In this document: positions 3,861 through 5,067 of the stretch, one piece after another
Layout: the number at the start of each line of letters is the position of its first letter
Numbering within the stretch: the stretch's first letter is position 1
Source: Candidatus Woesearchaeota archaeon
Lineage (GTDB): Archaea > Nanobdellota > Nanobdellia > Woesearchaeales > ARS49
Length of the DNA: 5,067 bases
Direction: 5' to 3'
Assembly: GCA_026394935.1 (NCBI GenBank)
Contig: JAPLZR010000122.1
Coordinates: 1-5,067 of the forward strand
Translations under genes and position numbers: made by a program
Notes under the pieces: model-generated
What the model was told of the DNA's origin: nothing
What the model saw: only the letters and a program-made list of their open reading frames with translations
The model's database searches: none

Positions 3861-3865
3861 GTGAA

Positions 3866-4789
3866 ATGTACTACGTTAAAAAGTGCACTGAATGCGGAAG
3901 CATAAACCTATTTGTAAACCGTGATAAAGGAGAAATAATCTGCAAAGACTGCGGACTAGTCATAGAAGACAAAATGGTAGAGTTCGGCCAGGAATGGCGC
4001 GAACACGAAGACGATTCTTCAAGGGAAAGCGCACGCAGAACAGGCGCTCCAATGACGTACACCCAGTACGACCAGGGATTAGGAACGGAAGTAGGACAAA
4101 AAGCAGACCTGTTCCAACTCGGAAGCAAAGACAGAAACAAATTCTTCAGACTAAGAAAATGGCAGTACAGAATTTCAACAGCCATAGAAAGAAACCTCAA
4201 ACTCGCACTTGCAGAGCTCAAAAGAGTCTCAAGCTTCCTAAAGTTACCAAAAATGGTAGAAGAAGAAGCAGCAATGATATACACACAAGCAGTCCAGAAA
4301 GGACTGGTCAGAGGAAGAAGCATGGAATCAGTAGTCTCAGGAGCTTTGTACGCAGCCTGTAGACGCCACGAAGTACCAAGAACATTGGATGAGCTGTCAG
4401 AAGCATCCGGCATCGAGAAGAAAGAAATAGGAAGAACATACAGATTTGTAACAAGAGAACTAGGAATCACAATTTTGCCAAGCAACCCGGCAGACTACAT
4501 AGCAAGATTTGCAAGCTCATTAAAGCTGACAGCAGAAACGCAGTCAAAAGCAGTAGAAATCCTTGAGGAAGCACAACGCGCAGAACTAACATCAGGAAGA
4601 GGACCAACAGGAATAGCTGCTGCAGCGCTCTACGTTGCTGCATTAATGCACGGCGAGAAAAGAACACAACGCGAGGTAGCAGATGTAGCAGGTGTTACAG
4701 AAGTCACAATACGAAATCGCTATAAAGAACTTCTAGAAAAACTCGAACTAGAGAAAGAACTCAAGAAACAAAAGAAGAGAAAGCGCTAA
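3866..4789 (+). CDS. tfb: Transcription initiation factor B (TFB, TFIIB homologue)
   Basis: TFB binds the TBP-TATA complex and the BRE, recruits RNA polymerase and helps set the transcription start. The protein is 307 residues, the usual length. The N-terminal zinc ribbon has C7-x2-C10 and C26-x2-C29 ('CTECGS' and 'CKDCGLV'). The B-reader/linker region follows at about 40-75 with the typical 'RRTGAPMTYTQYDQGLGTEV'. Two cyclin repeats span about 105-198 and 203-295, containing the family motifs 'ALYAACRRHEVPRTLDELSE' and 'GIAAAALYVAALMHGEKRTQ'. The helix-turn-helix at about 263-289 ('TQREVADVAGVTEVTIRNRY') contacts the BRE. A basic tail, KKQKKRKR, ends the protein. The start at 3866 is fixed by the Shine-Dalgarno. 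The gene has a long leader with several TATA-like elements, and its stop overlaps the convergent PH-domain gene by four bases. Whether the genome has other TFB copies cannot be judged here. Confidence 0.98.
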   Translation: MYYVKKCTECGSINLFVNRDKGEIICKDCGLVIEDKMVEFGQEWREHEDDSSRESARRTGAPMTYTQYDQGLGTEVGQKADLFQLGSKDRNKFFRLRKWQYRISTAIERNLKLALAELKRVSSFLKLPKMVEEEAAMIYTQAVQKGLVRGRSMESVVSGALYAACRRHEVPRTLDELSEASGIEKKEIGRTYRFVTRELGITILPSNPADYIARFASSLKLTAETQSKAVEILEEAQRAELTSGRGPTGIAAAALYVAALMHGEKRTQREVADVAGVTEVTIRNRYKELLEKLELEKELKKQKKRKR

Positions 4790-5067
4790 GCCAACTGCTC
4801 TTTTCTCTTAGACAACTCAGTCTGCAACTTCTTCAAAACATCATATGGAAAGCTGACGTAATGGAGTCTGTCATATTTTGACTGAATAGAAGAAGTCTTT
4901 CCAGAACTAACAGTTTCAATCTCTCCAGTAAATATCTTAACAGTGCCCACCTTAAAAATCACTCCCAAAATACCAACATCAACAGAAACATTCTGCATCC
5001 TGTCATAATCAACAGACTTGAAATCCCTGCCAATAATGCCTGACTGGATAATCATCCTCTTGTTAGT
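4786..5067 (-). CDS. bPH2 (DUF304) domain protein, C-terminal part (5' end outside window)
   Basis: The frame stays open through the right edge, so only the last 93 residues are visible; the ATG at 5055 is internal rather than the start. The visible part matches the bacterial pleckstrin-homology domain bPH2 (PF03703, YdbS-type). It opens with 'LTNKR'-like TNKR and 'MIIQSGIIGRDFKSVDYDRM', followed by 'QNVSVDVGILGVIFKVGTVKIFT', and ends with the 'YVSFPYDVLKKLQTEL' helix. Members usually have an N-terminal membrane segment and a cytoplasmic PH-like domain; that part would lie beyond the window. Their biochemical role is poorly known. The domain is followed only by a short charged tail, KRKEQLA, and the TAG stop overlaps the convergent TFB stop by four bases. 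No link to TFB function is implied by this tail-to-tail arrangement. Confidence 0.85.
   Translation of the reverse strand, partial: TNKRMIIQSGIIGRDFKSVDYDRMQNVSVDVGILGVIFKVGTVKIFTGEIETVSSGKTSSIQSKYDRLHYVSFPYDVLKKLQTELSKRKEQLA

Noticed and set aside
3857..3865. GTG at 3857 as the TFB start (adds three residues)
   Set aside because: The GTG lies inside the AGGTGG Shine-Dalgarno at 3855-3860, which is spaced correctly for ATG 3866; TFB proteins also usually begin a few residues before the first zinc-ribbon cysteine.
3871..4485. 204-codon open frame on minus inside the TFB gene
   Set aside because: It lies wholly opposite a certain gene, reads as Ser/Leu-rich filler and has no recognisable domain.

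Overview
The window reads as a compact archaeal genome segment. It carries transcription factor B (TFB), AT-rich TATA boxes (TTTATATAC, TTTAAATA, CTTTATATAC) placed about 23-31 bases before start codons so that transcripts would be nearly leaderless, Shine-Dalgarno sequences only at internal or long-leader genes, and overlapping gene ends. Many small secreted or membrane proteins of unknown function, A-ending codon preference and tight packing would suit a DPANN-type archaeon (for example Woesearchaeota- or Pacearchaeota-like). That lineage is inference; only the archaeal assignment is well supported.

Layout, left to right. (1) A secretome cluster at 1-1056: the end of a beta-rich, probably extracytoplasmic protein, overlapped by a signal-peptide protein with a low-complexity stalk and a C-terminal membrane anchor, then a separately promoted small lipoprotein. 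(2) A structured intergenic stretch at 1057-1133 with nested inverted repeats. (3) Two divergent small winged-helix DNA-binding proteins (1134-1400 minus, 1464-1787 plus) that share one near-palindromic TATA region. (4) A 44-residue Trm112/YcaR-like zinc-ribbon microprotein (1774-1908 minus), divergent from an operon of two cysteine-rich single-pass membrane proteins (1962-2246 and 2228-2707). Here one TATA box lies 27 bases from both start codons. (5) A two-gene cassette (2757-3738) with codon use unlike its neighbours: an unrecognised 164-residue protein overlapping a DUF6036/AbiEii-like nucleotidyltransferase, a candidate toxin-antitoxin-like pair. (6) The TFB gene (3866-4789), with an unusually long leader containing three TATA-like elements and a strong Shine-Dalgarno. 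(7) Convergent with TFB, the C-terminal part of a bacterial-PH-domain (bPH2, DUF304) protein running off the right edge.

The parts most worth following are the paired CCC-motif membrane proteins with their symmetric divergent promoter, the nucleotidyltransferase plus unknown-partner cassette, and the divergent regulators with their spaced operator-like half-sites. No tRNA, rRNA, CRISPR array, insertion sequence or replication origin was seen. No gene-free stretch exceeds 300 bases; the longest is about 127 bases, before the TFB gene.
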